Assembly (NCBI GenBank): GCA_949318235.1
Contig: OX439134.1
Coordinates: 24,624,662 to 24,688,661 of the forward strand
Length of the DNA stretch: 64,000 nt
Direction: 5' to 3'
Source of the DNA: Ecdyonurus torrentis
Lineage: Eukaryota > Arthropoda > Insecta > Ephemeroptera > Heptageniidae
Part shown: piece by piece, positions 36,830 through 49,470 of the stretch
How positions within the stretch are numbered: the stretch's first letter is position 1
Layout: the number at the start of each line of letters is the position of its first letter
Notes under the pieces: generated by a model
Seen by the model: the letters and a program-made list of their open reading frames with translations, nothing else
The model's database searches: none
What the model was told of the DNA's origin: nothing
Position numbers and translations under genes: made by a program

Positions 36830-39800
36830 AACTTATTAGTGACGTTATCACTTTTAGCCACGCCCAATGACAATCAAATTGAATTTTTTCAATTAACAAT
36901 TGGTTGTTATGTAACTAATTAGTTACGTCATCACTTTCAGACACACCCAATGACAATCAGATTTATAATTTTTCCTTGTATAATTGGTTGACACGTAACT
37001 TATCGGTGACGTCATCACTTGTAGCCACGCCCAATGACAATCAACTTGAATCATTTACATTAATAATTAGTTGTTACGTAAATTATAGGTGACGCCATCA
37101 CTTTTAGCCACGCCTAATGACAGTCAACTTCTTAATTTTTCAAATTAAAATAAGTTGTTTCGTAAGTTAACGGTGATGTCAACACTTTGGGCAATTCTTA
37201 ATACAATCAACTTAAAAAATTTGCGATTTATAATTGGTTGTTCCGTATCTAATCGGTGACGTCATCACTTGCAGTCACACCAAATGACAATCAGATTGAA
37301 ATTTTTTGCGATGTATAATTCATTGTTAATTAACTTATCGGTGACGTTTTTAATTGTGGCAACGCCCAATGACAATCAACTTGAAATTTTTTCGATTTAT
37401 TCTTGGGTGTTACGTAACTAATCGGTGACGTCATCATCTGTAGCCACGCGCAATGACATTCAACTTCTAAAATTTTCATTTTTTAATTGGTTGTTATGTA
37501 ACTTTTTGGTGACGTCATCACTTTTTTCCGCGCCCTAAGACAATCAACTTAAATTTTTTTTGATTTATAATTAGTTGTTACATAACTTATCGGTGACTTC
37601 ATCACATGTAGTCACGCCTAATGACAGTCAACATCCTATTTTTCAATTTATAATTGGTTGTTACGTAACTTATCGGTGACGTAATAACTTTGGGTCACGC
37701 TAATTACAATTAATTTGAATTTTTTATTTATAATTGGTTGTTACGTAACTTATCGGTGACGTCATCCCTTGTAGCCACGCCACATGACAATCAACCACAA
37801 ATTTTTTCGATTTATAATTGTGTGTTACGTATTTAATCGGTGACGTCATCTCTTGTAGCCACGCTCACGCACAAGCCACTTGAAAAATTTATGATATATA
37901 ATAGGTTGTTACGTAACTAATCGGTAACGTCATCACTTGCAGCCACACCCGATGACAGTCAGATTGAAATCTTTATAATTGGTCGATACGTAACTTATCG
38001 GTTACGTCATCACTTTTGGCCGCGCCAAAAAACAATCAACTTAAAAATTTTTCGATTCATATTTATCTGTTACATAACTAATCGGTGACGTCATCACTTG
38101 TAGCCACGCGTAATGACAAGCAACTTGAAATTTTTTTGATTTATAATAGGTTGTTACGTAACTAATCGGTGACGTCATCACTTGCAGCCACACCCAATGA
38201 CAATCAGATTGAAATTTTTTCTATATGTAATTGTTTGCTATGTAACTAATCCATGACTTTATCACTTGCAGCCACGCCTATTAACAATCAGCTTGAAATT
38301 TTCTCAATGTAAAATTGGTTGTTCCGTAACATACTGGTGACGTCATCACGTGTAGCCACGACCAATGACAATTAACCTTAAAAATTTACGATATATACTT
38401 GGTTGTTTTTTAATTATCGGTGAATTCATCACTTGAGGCTACGCCCAATGACAGCCAACTTCTTAATTTTTCAATTTATAATTGGTTGTTACGTTACTAA
38501 TCGGTGACGTCATCACTTTGGGCCACGCCCATTTTTAATTAACTTGAAAATATTTCAATTTTCAATTTGTTGTTACGTAACAATTAAGTGACGTCATCAC
38601 TTGCAGTCACACCCAATGACAATCAGATTGAAAATATTTCGATGTGTAATTCGTTGCTACTTAAGTTATCGGAGAGTTCATCACTTTTAGGCACGGCCAA
38701 TGACAATCAACTTAAATTATTTTTTAATTAATAATTTGTTGTTACGTAACGTTTCGGTGACGTCATCACTTGTAGCCATGCCTAATGACAAGCAGCTTGA
38801 AAATTTTTCAATTTATACATGGTTGTTACGTATCTTTTCGATAACGTCATTACTTGTAGCCACGCTCAATGTAAGTAAATTCTAAATTTTTCCAATTAGA
38901 TTTGGTTGTCACGTTACTTATCGGTGACGTCATCATGTTTTGCAACGCCCAATGGCAATCAATTAAAAAAATTTCGATTTATAATTGGTTATTGCTTAAC
39001 TTATCGGTGACGTCATCACTTGTAGCCACGGCTAATGACAAGCAACTTAAAAATTTTTCGATGTATAATTGGTTGTTACGTAACTAACCGGTGACGTCAA
39101 AACTTGCAGCCACGCCTAATTAAAAGTCAACTTCTGAAATATTCATTTTATAATTGGTCGTTATGTATCACTTGTAGCCACGCCCAATGACAATCAACTT
39201 GAATCATTTACATTAATAATTAGTTGTTACGTAAATGATAAATGACGCCATCACTTTTAGCCACGCCTAATGACAGTCAACTTCTTAATTTTTCAAATTA
39301 TAATTAGTTGTTTCGTAAGTTAACGGTGATGTCAACACTTTGGGCCATTCTTAATACAATCAACTTAAAAAATTTGCGATTTATAATTGGTTGTTCCGTA
39401 TCTAATCAGTGACGTCATCACTTGCAGTCACACCAAATGACAATCAGATTGAAATTTTTTGCGATGTATAATTCATTGTTAAGTAACTTATCGGTGACGT
39501 TATCAATTGTGGCAACGCCCAATGACAATCAACTTGAAGTTTTTTCGATTTATTCTTGGGTGTTACGTAACTAATCAGTGACGTCATCATCTGTAGCCAC
39601 GCGCAATGACAGTCAACTTCTAAAATTTTCATTTTTTAATTGGTTGTTATGTAACTTTTTGGTGACGTCATCACTTTTTCCGCGCCCCAAGACAATCAAC
39701 TTAAATTTTTTTTGATTTATACTTAGTTGTTACATACTTTATCGGTGACTTCATCACATGTAGTCACGCCTAATGACAGTCAAAATCCTATTTTTCAATT

Positions 39801-42224
39801 TATAATTGGTTGTTACGTAACTTATCGGTGACGTAATCACTTTGGGTCAAGGTAATTACAATTAATTTGAATTTTTTATTTATAATTAGTTGTTACGTAA
39901 CTTATCGGTGACGTCATCCCTTGTAGCCACGCCACATGACAATCAACCAGAAATTTTTTCGATTTATAATTGTGTGTTACGTATTTAATCGGTGACGTCA
40001 TCTCTTGTAGCCACGCTCACGCACAAGCCACTTGAAAAATTTACGATATATAATAGGTTGTTACGTAACTAATCGGTAACGTCATCACTTGCAGCCACAC
40101 CCGATGACAGTCAGATTGAAATTTTTATAATTGGTCGATACGTAACTTATCGGTTACGTCATCACTTTTGGCCGCGCCAAAAAACAATCAACTTTAAAAT
40201 TTTTCGATTCATATTTATCTGTTACGTAACTAATCGGTGACGTCATCACTTGTAGCCACGCGTAATGACAAGCAACTTCAAATTTTTTTTGATTTATAAT
40301 AGGTTGTTACGTAACTAATCGGTGACGTCATCACTTGCAGCCACACCCAATGACAATCAGATTGAAATTTTTTCTATATGTAATTGTTTGCTATGTAACT
40401 AATCCATGACTTTATCACTTGCAGCCACGCCTATTAACAATCAGCTTGAAATTTTCTCAATGTAAAATTGGTTGTTCCGTAACATACTGGTGACGTCATC
40501 ACGTGTAGCCACGACCAATGACAATTAACCTCAAAAATTTACGATATATACTTGGTTGTTTTTTAATTATCGGTGAATTCATCACTTGAGGCTACGCCCA
40601 ATGACAGCCAACTTCTTAATTTTTCAATTTATAATTGGTTGTTACGTTACTAATCGGTGACGTCATCACTTTGGGCCACGCCCATTTTTAATTAACTTGA
40701 AAATATTTCAATTTTCAATTTGTTGTTACGTAACAATTTAGTGACGTCATCACTTGCAGTCACACCCAATGACAATCAGATTGAAAATATTTCAATGTGT
40801 AATTCGTTGCTACTTAAGTTATCGGAGAGTTCATCACTTTTAGGCACGGCTAATGACAAGCAACTTGAAAATTTTTCGATGTATAATTGTTTGTACGTAA
40901 CTAACCGGTGACGTCAACACTTGCAGCCACGCCTAATTAAAAGTCAACTTCTGAAATATTCATTTTATAATTGGTCGTTATGTAACTTATCGTTGACGTC
41001 ATCAATTTTAACCACTCCTTATGACAATCAACCGAATTTTTTTTTATATAATTAGTTGTTACGTAACTTATTAGTGACGTCATAACTTGTAGTCAAGCCT
41101 TATGACAGAAAACTTGTTAATTTTTTAACTTATAATTGGTTCTTACGTAACTTATCGGTGACGACATCACTTGTAGCTACGCCCAATGCCAATCCACTTT
41201 AAAATTTTCAATTTATAATTGGTTGTTACGTATTTTGTAGGTGTGACCACATCACTTTTAGCCATGTTTAATGACAATCAACTTAAAACTTTTTCGATTT
41301 ATAATTGTGAGTTCCGTATCTAATTGGTGACCTCATCTCTTGTAGCCACACTTAATGATAAGAAACTTGAAAATTTTATGATGTATAATAGGTTGTTACG
41401 TAACTAATCGGTAACGACTTGCAGCCACAGCCAATGACCATCAGATTGAACTTTTTCCATGTATAATTGGTTGATACGTAACTTATCGGTTACGTCATCA
41501 CTTTTGGCCATGCCTAATGACAATCAACTTGAAAATTTTTCTATTTCGAATGGTGTGTTACGTAACGTATCGGTGATGTCATCACTTGTAGCCACGCCTA
41601 ATGACAAGCAGCTTGAAAAATTTTCAATTTATAATTGTGTGTTACGTAACTTATCAGTGACAATATCACTCTGGGCCACGCCTAATTACAATCAACTTGA
41701 ACATTTTTTTATTTATAATTGGTTGTTTTGTATTATATCGGTGACTTCATTATTTGTAGCCACGCCCAATGACAATCAATCTTAAATATTTTCGATTTAT
41801 AATTCGTTGCCACGTAACTTATCGGTGACGTCATCACTTGTAGACACGCCCGATGACAATCAAATTGAAAATTTTTTAATTTATATTTGTGAGTTACGTA
41901 ACTTATCGGTGACATCATCACTCTGGGCCACGCCTAATTACAATCAACTTGAAACTTTTTTGATTTATTATTGTTTGGTTCGTATCTTATCGGTGACGTC
42001 ATTATTTGAAGCCACGCCCAATGACAATCAACCTTAAATATTTTCAATTTATAATTCGTTGCTACGTTACTTATTGGTGACGTCATCACTTGTATCCACG
42101 CCTAATGACAGTTATTTTCTAAACTTTTTATTTATAATTGTATGTTTCGCAACTTATCGATGACGTCATCAGTTTTAGCCAAAGTTAAAGACAATCAACT
42201 TAAAACTTTTTTGATTAATAATTT
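36830..42224. repeat. Satellite array, ~83-bp unit (main part)
   Basis: The unit repeats about every 83 bp. Its blocks in order are TTATAATTGGTTGTTACGTA, ACTTATCGGTGACGTCATCA, CTTGTAGCCACGCCCAATGA and CAATCAACTTGAAATTTTT. With the part after the SINE there are about 79 units. Many carry the palindromes TTACGTAA and TGACGTCA at a fixed distance of about 10 bp, plus GCCACGCCC and CCAATGACA. Larger duplications are visible: about 37010-38695 recurs at 39165-40848 and about 39030-39165 recurs at 40850-40985, as expected from unequal exchange. Open frames here are repeat products. It is not a CRISPR array, since there are no spacers and the units are diverged along their whole length. Confidence 0.95.
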
Positions 42225-42590
42225 TTTTTTGGTTACCATATTTTGTTATCGTGCTATACACTAATCCCAGTCCCAGTCAAAACCTTGTCTTATCGACAGG
42301 TAAGGTCTTTCCAAAAAATGGAAAAGTACACAGCCCGGCATTCGCCATGACAGCCTAGAGAAACCATGGAAGCATGTAGGCAGGTTCGTCGGTGCAATCA
42401 CATCAATCATGCACCTCTTGAATACTGTGCGTCGTCATGGAATGCATGTAAACATGAATCGTGCAACGTGTTGTGCTCTCTCTCACTTCACGTACGCACC
42501 TAGCTGTGGCTCGAACCTATACTCGGTGAGGAGTACAGAGTTGCGAGTCAGCTGCCTTCACCACTCGGCCATACCAGCTCGAGCATGTTT
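42225..42590 (-). mobile_element. tRNA-derived SINE (copy 1), inside the satellite
   Basis: On the minus strand the head reads TGGCCGAGTGGTGAAGGCAG (A box), and GGTTCGAGCC (B box) follows about 50 bp later, flanked by a long variable-arm-like stretch. This is the layout of a Leu/Ser-type tRNA. The body (CATGATTGATGTGATTGCAC, CATGACGACGCACAG) is followed by an A-tail, seen on the plus strand as T-rich sequence at 42222-42231. The same unit is at 59630-60025. Satellite units resume directly after it, so it inserted into the array. Confidence 0.88.
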
Positions 42591-43745
42591 TGTAACTTAT
42601 CGGTGACGTCATCACTTGTAACCACGCCCAATGACAATCAACTTTAAAATTTTTCGATTTATAATTGGTTCTTATGTAACTTATCGGTGACATAATCACT
42701 TGTAGCCACGCCTAATGACAATCATCATGAAAAATTTACGATTTATATGTGGTTGTTACGTAACTTATTGGTATCCTCATCATTTGTAGCCACGCCCAAT
42801 GACAGTCAACTTCTAAATTTTTCAATTTATAATTGGTGCTTACGTAACTTATTGGTTACGTCATCATTTTGGGCCACGCCAAATTACTATCAACTTTAAA
42901 ATTTTTTAATTTATAATTAGTTGTTACGAAAAGAATCGGAGACGTCATCACTTGCTGTCACACTCAATGACAATCAGATTAAAAAATTTTCGCTGTATAA
43001 TTGGTTGTTACGTAACTTATCGATTACGTAATCAAATGTGGCAACGCCCAATGACAATCAACTTGAAAATTTTTCGATTTTTACTTAGATGTTTCGTAAC
43101 TAATCGGTGATGTCATCACTTGCAGCCACGCCCAATGACAGTCAACTTCTAAAATTTGCATTTTATTATTGGTACTTACGTAACTTATCGGTGACTTCAT
43201 CATTTTTAGCCACGTCCAATGACAATCAATTTTAAAGTTTTTTGTTTTATAATTGGTTGTTACGTAACTAATTGGTAACGTAATCACTTGTAGCAACGCC
43301 CAATGACAGTCAACTTCTAAAAATTTTATTTTTTAATTAGTTGTTACGTTACTTATTTGTTAAGTCATCACTTTGAGCCACGCCCTATGACAATCAACTT
43401 CTTAATTTATCAATTTATAATTGGTTGTTATGTAACTTATTGTTGACATCATTATTTTGGGCCAAGGCTTATTACAATCAACTTGAAATTTTTTCGATTT
43501 ATAATTAGTGTTTATGTAACTTATCGGTGACGTCATTACTTGAAGCCACGTTCAATGACAATCAACCTAAAATATTTTCTATTTATAATTGGTTGCTACG
43601 TAACTTATTGGTGACGTCATCACTTGTATCCACGCCCAATTACAGTCAACATCTAAATTTAAATTTATAATGGGATGTTGCGTAACTTATCGGTGACTTC
43701 ATCAGTTTCAGCCAAACCTATTGACAATCAACTTAAAACTTTTTC
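42591..43745. repeat. Satellite array, ~83-bp unit (after the SINE)
   Basis: Same unit as 36830-42224, about 14 copies, generally more diverged (TTACGTAA and TGACGTCA are often mutated). The array ends at 43745, where LINE coding sequence starts. Confidence 0.93.
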
Positions 43746-43749
43746 AAAA

Positions 43750-45440
43750 TGTTCAATGATTTATTAGAAGTTGCCATCAGAGTTTGTGTACCATATGTAA
43801 AATCCCCAACTTACAATTTTCCAAAATGGTATAATGATAATCTTATAAGTTTATTTAAGCAAAAACTAAAGGCAAATATTTAATATTTTGAAATCTAAAA
43901 ATAATGTAAACAAAAATAATAATTTTAATAATTTCAAAAGATTGCGGAGAGATTTAAAAATATTACAAATAAATCAATACAAAAACTACACAACTGAAAC
44001 GGAAAATAAATTAAAAAATAATTCAAAAGAGTTTTTTGATTTTATGGGAGAAAAAGAAAAATGCAGGTGTATTGATGTATTTTTAAACGATAAATGTGCT
44101 AAAATTAATAAAGACGCTTGTAATTTATTTTCTGAATTTTTTACATCTGTATTTTTACCTAAATTCAAAATAACTAATCCTACAGGGGCAAAACCAAATT
44201 GTTATAAAACTGCTGCCACATAATTAAAACTGACATTGTTAAATTTATTAATGAAATAAAAAATGGGAAATCTTCTGGCTCAGATAATATTCCAGTATCT
44301 ATAGTGAAAGAAACTGCCAGATTATGAAATATATGAAATATATGAAATATATGTTCCTCTGCAAATTTTATTTAACAACATTATTTCCACTTGAGTTTTT
44401 CCTGATCGGTGAAAAATAGCTAATGTCTCACCTATTAATAAAAGTGGTAAAATAATGAATATTTGTAATTATAGACCCATACCTTTGCTACCTTTATTCT
44501 ATAAACTAATAGAAAAATTCATGTATAATATACTGTGGGAAAAGGCAAAATTAATAATACCTCCTGAGCAGCATGGATTCACACCTAAAAATTCAACAGT
44601 TTCAAATCTTGTATATTTTCACTTGTTTTTGGCCATTGTTTTCAATGAAAATGTACAAGTTGATGCAATTTACACAAACTTTCAAAAGGCGTTTGACAAA
44701 GTACCTCATCATTTATTAATTAAAAACTTAAGACATCTTGGAATTTCCGATTATATAATTATATTTATTGAAAATTATTTGTTTAATCGTAAGCAAATTG
44801 TTGTAATAAATGGTTACAAATCAGACCCCAGTGACGTCACTTCGGGGGTCCCTCAAGGGTCCCTATTGTGGCCCCTGCTTTTAACCTATACTTAGCTGAT
44901 TTGCCAAATATATTCGAGTTTTTTAACTGCCTTATGAATGCAGATAACCTCAAATTGTACCTTCGCAAAACATCCATTCCAAGTTGTATCAACTTTCAAA
45001 AAGGACTATCTATAATATATTCTTGGCGCACTGAATGGGGAATGATACTCAATCACTTTTTCTAATAAAAATCAACAAATTATTGTATATGAATATTCAT
45101 ATGGTAACTCTGTAATGAAAAAAGTTAATGGAATTAAAGATCTTGGTGTAATTTTTTATTCTAAACTCACTTTCAATGTACATATTAAAAAGGTTAAATC
45201 AAAATCACTCCGGATGTTTGGCTTTATTTATCGAAATTCCAAATTTTTTAAAGCTAGCACGTATAAAATACTGTACGAAAGTTTTATATTGTCAAACCAC
45301 GATTACGCTAGCTCTGTACGGTCACCAGGTCATATTTAAAAAATACAAATGCTAGCAACATCGCAGTTTGTAGAGAATGTTCCAGAAATTTTATTGCGTT
45401 GTTTTAATTTTGAATTGCATTGATTTGTCTCAACATGTAA
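43750..45440 (+). pseudogene. Jockey-type LINE, RT region, decayed
   Basis: It begins in the linker between endonuclease and RT (FPKWYNDNLISLFKQKLKAN, stop) and continues as RLRRDLKILQINQYKNY. The RT blocks follow: NGKSSGSDNIPVS, NYRPIPLLPLFYKLIEKF, EQHGFTPKNST, FQKAFDKVPHHLLIKNL, TSGVPQGSLL, and LMNADNLKLYL, where the catalytic YADD/FADD is changed to NADN. Then come GIKDLGVIFYSKLTF and the C-terminal part to about 45340. There are several stops (43882, 44221, around 44326-44345 and 45062) and a frame change near 44870-44895. The endonuclease domain is missing, as is usual for 5' truncated copies. A small ATATGAAAT triplet repeat lies near 44325-44350. It is a different family from the LINE at 16625. 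Confidence 0.87.
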
Positions 45441-45844
45441 AAATGTAAGATTGGTGAAATGATAAGCATAGAAAAACTTTACTATATTAAAACTAACATG
45501 CATTTTAATTTCAAATTAATGATTCTAATTAAAAATATTTTTTCTTTTTGAATATAAAAAAATGGACTTATCAAAAAATGTTAATTATTTCCAGACACAA
45601 TTAATAAATAAATTTATTCAATCGAATCTTATATATTAAAAATTTTAAATTATAAATTCAATAAAAATCACTTACAAATTATGCGTCTACTTTTTAATAA
45701 ATATAAAATTGAATATAATATAACATTGTGAGCTTGAATGATATGTTTCTTTTTCTTTTCTTAATTAAAAATTAATTTTATTTTTTTTTTTCTTTCAATC
45801 TGAATGTTAAATTTTACTTCTCTCAAGGAACGATTCAAGGACAC
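45441..45844. other. A+T-rich DNA without a gene
   Basis: Nothing recognised. Confidence 0.6.
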
Positions 45845-45848
45845 AAAT

Positions 45849-46009
45849 CGAGGGTGCTCCGCTATAATGTCCTAAGTCCATTTGACCTTGAAAAATATTT
45901 TTTGCTGCAAATGATCTGAAATGGATAAATCCAAAATTTGGGGTTGATCCGACGATTTTTTATTTTTCAAGGTCAAGTGGACTTAGGACATTATAGCGGA
46001 GCACCCTCG
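45849..46009. mobile_element. MITE, 161 bp, with ~48-bp terminal inverted repeats
   Basis: CGAGGGTGCTCCGCTATAAT at the left and ATTATAGCGGAGCACCCTCG at the right are exact inverted copies, and the match continues for about 48 bp. AAAT lies directly on both sides (45845-45848 and 46010-46013), a possible 4-bp target duplication. The middle is about 65 bp and non-coding. Confidence 0.88.
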
Positions 46010-46013
46010 AAAT

Positions 46014-46526
46014 GTTCGCTGATAAAGTAATAGAAATTCTACCCCACCCTCAATGAAATGCAAAAATGACAACTTCAAATATGATGACATCACGCCGCAC
46101 GTGTTCTTCTTTTGATCCAGTATAGTGCGCGTGACCTTGGTGACTTCTGCTGCACCAAACAAATTCTTTCTATTGCAAAAATTGGTGCAACTCAACCCAT
46201 GTGACCAAAACTCCAGCTAAAAAAACAAACTAACACTTTTTTCCTTGTTTGATTTCTCCCCTCCACTCTCTATTTTTACTGAAACTCTTTCTATCATTTT
46301 TTTTATTTACTTATAATTTTAAATATATGACATTTAATGAGGCAATTCATTACGGGCGCATAGTACTTAAAAAGAATAGAACATTGAAATTAAACAAAAT
46401 AATAATACTTAAAAATATCAACAGAAAACGCTGATATTATTTAATTCAAAACAATACGCTTTAAAATAGCGCAAAACCGAGAAGATAAACTTAAACCAAA
46501 CTTGGCTCTCACCTGCTACGTTATAT
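46014..46526. other. Spacer without a gene
   Basis: Nothing recognised. Confidence 0.5.
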
Positions 46527-46986
46527 TGGCCATACTGGTGTAGTCAATATTATTGCTCAGCATAGAACAAACTTTATTTAAGCAAATTATCTTTGTGAAA
46601 TCTGTTCTTTTTTTGTATTTATCATTTTTCTCACATACTTGAGATACTAATTCATTCGCATTGAATATAAAAAAGGTATTCGTAAAGGAAAGCAGGCAAA
46701 AGCAGTGTAGAGTGTGCAAGGCGTGCACTTGGTTCTCCCCTAACCACGCATGAAATAAAACTAAAAACTAATCTTGGGTTCGATTATCGTACATACGATA
46801 ACAATATTCGATTATCGAATCGTTATTAATTAACAATTTTATAAAAGTTATTGTTTAAGATTTAAAAAAATTGACAATAATATCGTAGCATTTATTACGA
46901 TATTTTTGGCTCAAAAAATTTTAACACTTACACACACGCACGAAAGTTAGAAAAGTGCGTAAAAGTTAGAAAATGTGTAGTGCTCA

Positions 46987-47806
46987 CAAGGGCGGGTATT
47001 GTATGATGACAACCGGATAAGGCTGAAATTTAGTGTGGTGGATGACCTACCTACAGAAGGATACCCCATAAAATATTTCGTCCCCTAACGAACTTTTACG
47101 GGAGCTAGGGCCCAAAACGTAAAACACAGGTTTTACATGTAAATCAATGGGACTCGAATTCGACCCAAATTTTTATTTTCATACAATGATGTTCAAAGGG
47201 TCAAATTATATGTAAAAAGTGACACTCTTTTCGAAAATAAAAGTTAAAAAATCCTAACTTGAAAATTGAGGGCCCCAGAGCCCCTAATGTGTCAATTCCC
47301 CGTACTTAAGGCACTTATTTTTACTGTAGTAATTCAGAATTTTGTTGAATCACATTTATATGCCTATAATCTTAAAGGCAATAAAATTTCCAATCGATTG
47401 ATATGCATAAAGTGCTTTTTTCATTAAAATCAAAGCCAAAAGCGAGCCCAGAATGTAAAAAATGGTCAATTTTATGGCTCCGCAGGAGTAACACGCTTCT
47501 TTAGCATGGGATCAAATACGGAATTTTTTAAGTTTTTTGTAAAAACGAATGAAAGTCTGCAGTCCTATGTAATAAACCACTCCCTTTTCGATAAGATTAG
47601 TTTTGTAATTTTAAACTTCAAATTAGGGACCCCAGGGGCCCTGCATCATTGTACTGTACAATATAATTATATAAGGCTCAAAATTGATCAGAAATTTAAA
47701 TTTACGCAGTTTGCAAAAAAATTAATATTTTGAAAAACTAATACCATTTTCGGTTTCCCCGTGCCTAAATTGACCTAAATTCCTGTAAAACACACATTTA
47801 ATAGAC

Positions 47807-47837
<31 letters not shown>

Positions 47838-48895
47838 AATTAAGGCAAGCGTAGACCCTTTTAAAAAATGTTCGTAATCCGATTTTTCAGCTCTAGTAAT
47901 TCAATAAAACATTATTTTGTTTTGAAATATTTATTTTCGAAAATAGGGCAACAAATAGTTATTTAAAAACTTTAGAATGTTTTGTTGAATTACTGGAGCT
48001 GAAAAATCGGATTACGAACATTTTTTTAAAGGGTCTACGCTTGCCTTGATTTTTGTAAAAAAAAAAAAAAAAAAGTCTATTAAAAGTGTGTTTTACAGGA
48101 ATTTAGGTCAATTTAGGCACGGGAAAACCGAAAATGGTATTAGTTTTTCAAAATATTAATTTTTCTGCAAACTGCGTAAATTTAAATTTTTGTTCAATTT
48201 TGAGCCTTATATGATTATATTGTACAGTACAATGATGCAGGGCCCCTGGGGTCCCTAATTTGAAGTTTAAAATTACAAAACTAATCTTATCGAAAAGGGA
48301 GTGGTTTATTACATAGGATTGCAGACTTTCATTCGTTTTTACAAAAAACTCAAAAAATTCCGTATTTGATCCCATGCTAAAGAAGCGTGTTACTCCCTGC
48401 GGAGCCATAAAATTAACCATTTTTTACATTCTGGGCCCGCTTTTGGCTTTGATTTTAATGAAAAAAGCACTTTATGCATATCAATCGATTGGAAATTTTA
48501 TTGCCTTTAAGATTGTAGGCATATAAATGTGATTCAACAAAATTCTGAATTACTACAGTAAAAATAAGTGCCTTAAGTACGGGGAATTGACACATTAGGG
48601 GCCCTGGGGCCCTCAATTTTCAAGTTAGGATTTTTTAACTTTCATTTTCGAAAAGAGTGTCACTTTTTATATATAATTTGATCCTTTGAACACCATCGTA
48701 TGAAAATAAAAATTTGGGTCGAATTCGAGACCCATTGATTTACATGTAAAACCTGTGTTTCACGTTTTGGGCCCTAGCTCCCGTAAAAGTTCGTTAGGGG
48801 ACGAAATATTTTATGGGGTATCCTTCTGTAGGGAGGTCATCCACCACACCAAATTTCAGCCTTATCCGGTTGTCATCATACGATACCCTCCCTTG
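46987..48895. mobile_element. 1.9-kb near-perfect palindrome (foldback element)
   Basis: Arms of about 930 bp mirror each other around 47941. For example, ACAACCGGATAAGGCTGAAA at the left is inverted near 48865, and AGCTCTAGTAATTCAATAAA near the centre is inverted at 47981-48000. The loop is about 60-70 bp. The ends are CAAGGGCGGGTAT and ATACCCTCCCTTG. The paralogous segment at 52070-52110 lacks it (GTGCTCAGACAAACATT). This places the insertion after GTGCTCA, with TCA on both sides (46984-46986 and 48896-48898). The matching short frames in the two arms are mirror images and not genes. Confidence 0.9.
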
Positions 48896-48975
48896 TCAGT
48901 AAAACATTAAAATCTGCGCGCGTGTGATAAAATGACATGAACAATCGCCTCTAGATGTCTCTACCTACATCATTG

Positions 48976-49221
48976 TTACAGAACTTTAAAAGAGAAGTGA
49001 CATCCCAAAAAGTTAGGCAGACCCGTAACATTCGTTTCTTTAAAATTGGCAACGCTGCAGACGAAATTACTATAGCGCGCTCTCTCATTAAAGCCTTGAT
49101 TTGGCCACTTTTGGCCTCTGATTGGTGCTTTAAAACGCAACGTTGCCAAGTCAAAATTGTTGAGTGTTGCAGTCTGCCTAATACATGGGGATGTCGCTTC
49201 TCTGTTAAAGTTCTCTACATT
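48976..49221. mobile_element. MITE with ~45-bp inverted ends, AACTTTAACAGAGAAG family (copy 1)
   Basis: ACTTTAAAAGAGAAGTGACA at the left pairs with TGTCGCTTCTCTGTTAAAGT at the right. The inner part (GCAACGCTGCAGACGAAATT, TTGGCCACTTTTGGCC) recurs in opposite orientation at 52158-52407. The open frames on both strands follow from this structure. Confidence 0.85.
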
Positions 49222-49470
49222 GTGAAAATCTTTTATTTTGTTATTATTGCCTACACAAAACCAGAAAATTGTGTTTTTCCTCATATTATTTAAACATATC
49301 TTACATGTTGTTTACTTTTTATTTATCTATAACTGGTTTAATAAATTGATTATGAAAATCAATAAAATTAACCATTAGTACAGTATTTCTTATATTATCA
49401 TTATTTGATTACCATTGTCAAGTATGGCCAATAAATTTGTGGTTCCTCATCTCCCTTTCCCCCTATGCTA

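Larger units (their letters stand above)
46527..49470. repeat. Duplicated segment A (pairs with 51850-52935)
   Basis: Blocks such as GTATTCGTAAAGGAAAGCAG, GTGCAAGGCGTGCACTTGGT, AATCTGCGCGCGTGTGA and TACAGTATTTCTTAT occur in the same order in 51850-52935. Segment A additionally holds a 1.9 kb palindrome and a remnant of the TATAGGGTG MITE at 46527-46650. Confidence 0.85.

Noticed and set aside
42520..42585. True tRNA gene
   Set aside because: A and B boxes are present, but the sequence continues into a repeated body with an A-tail and occurs twice, so it is a SINE.
38700..43296. Several 60-108 residue frames in the 83-bp array
   Set aside because: They repeat the same phrases (for example SVTSSLVATPNDNQ) because the satellite repeats. 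No gene signal is present.
36830..43745. CRISPR array
   Set aside because: Units are tandem and diverge over their whole length, there are no unique spacers, and the context is eukaryotic.
47506..48420. Two similar 75-90 residue frames on opposite strands
   Set aside because: Same sequence in the two arms of the 1.9 kb palindrome.
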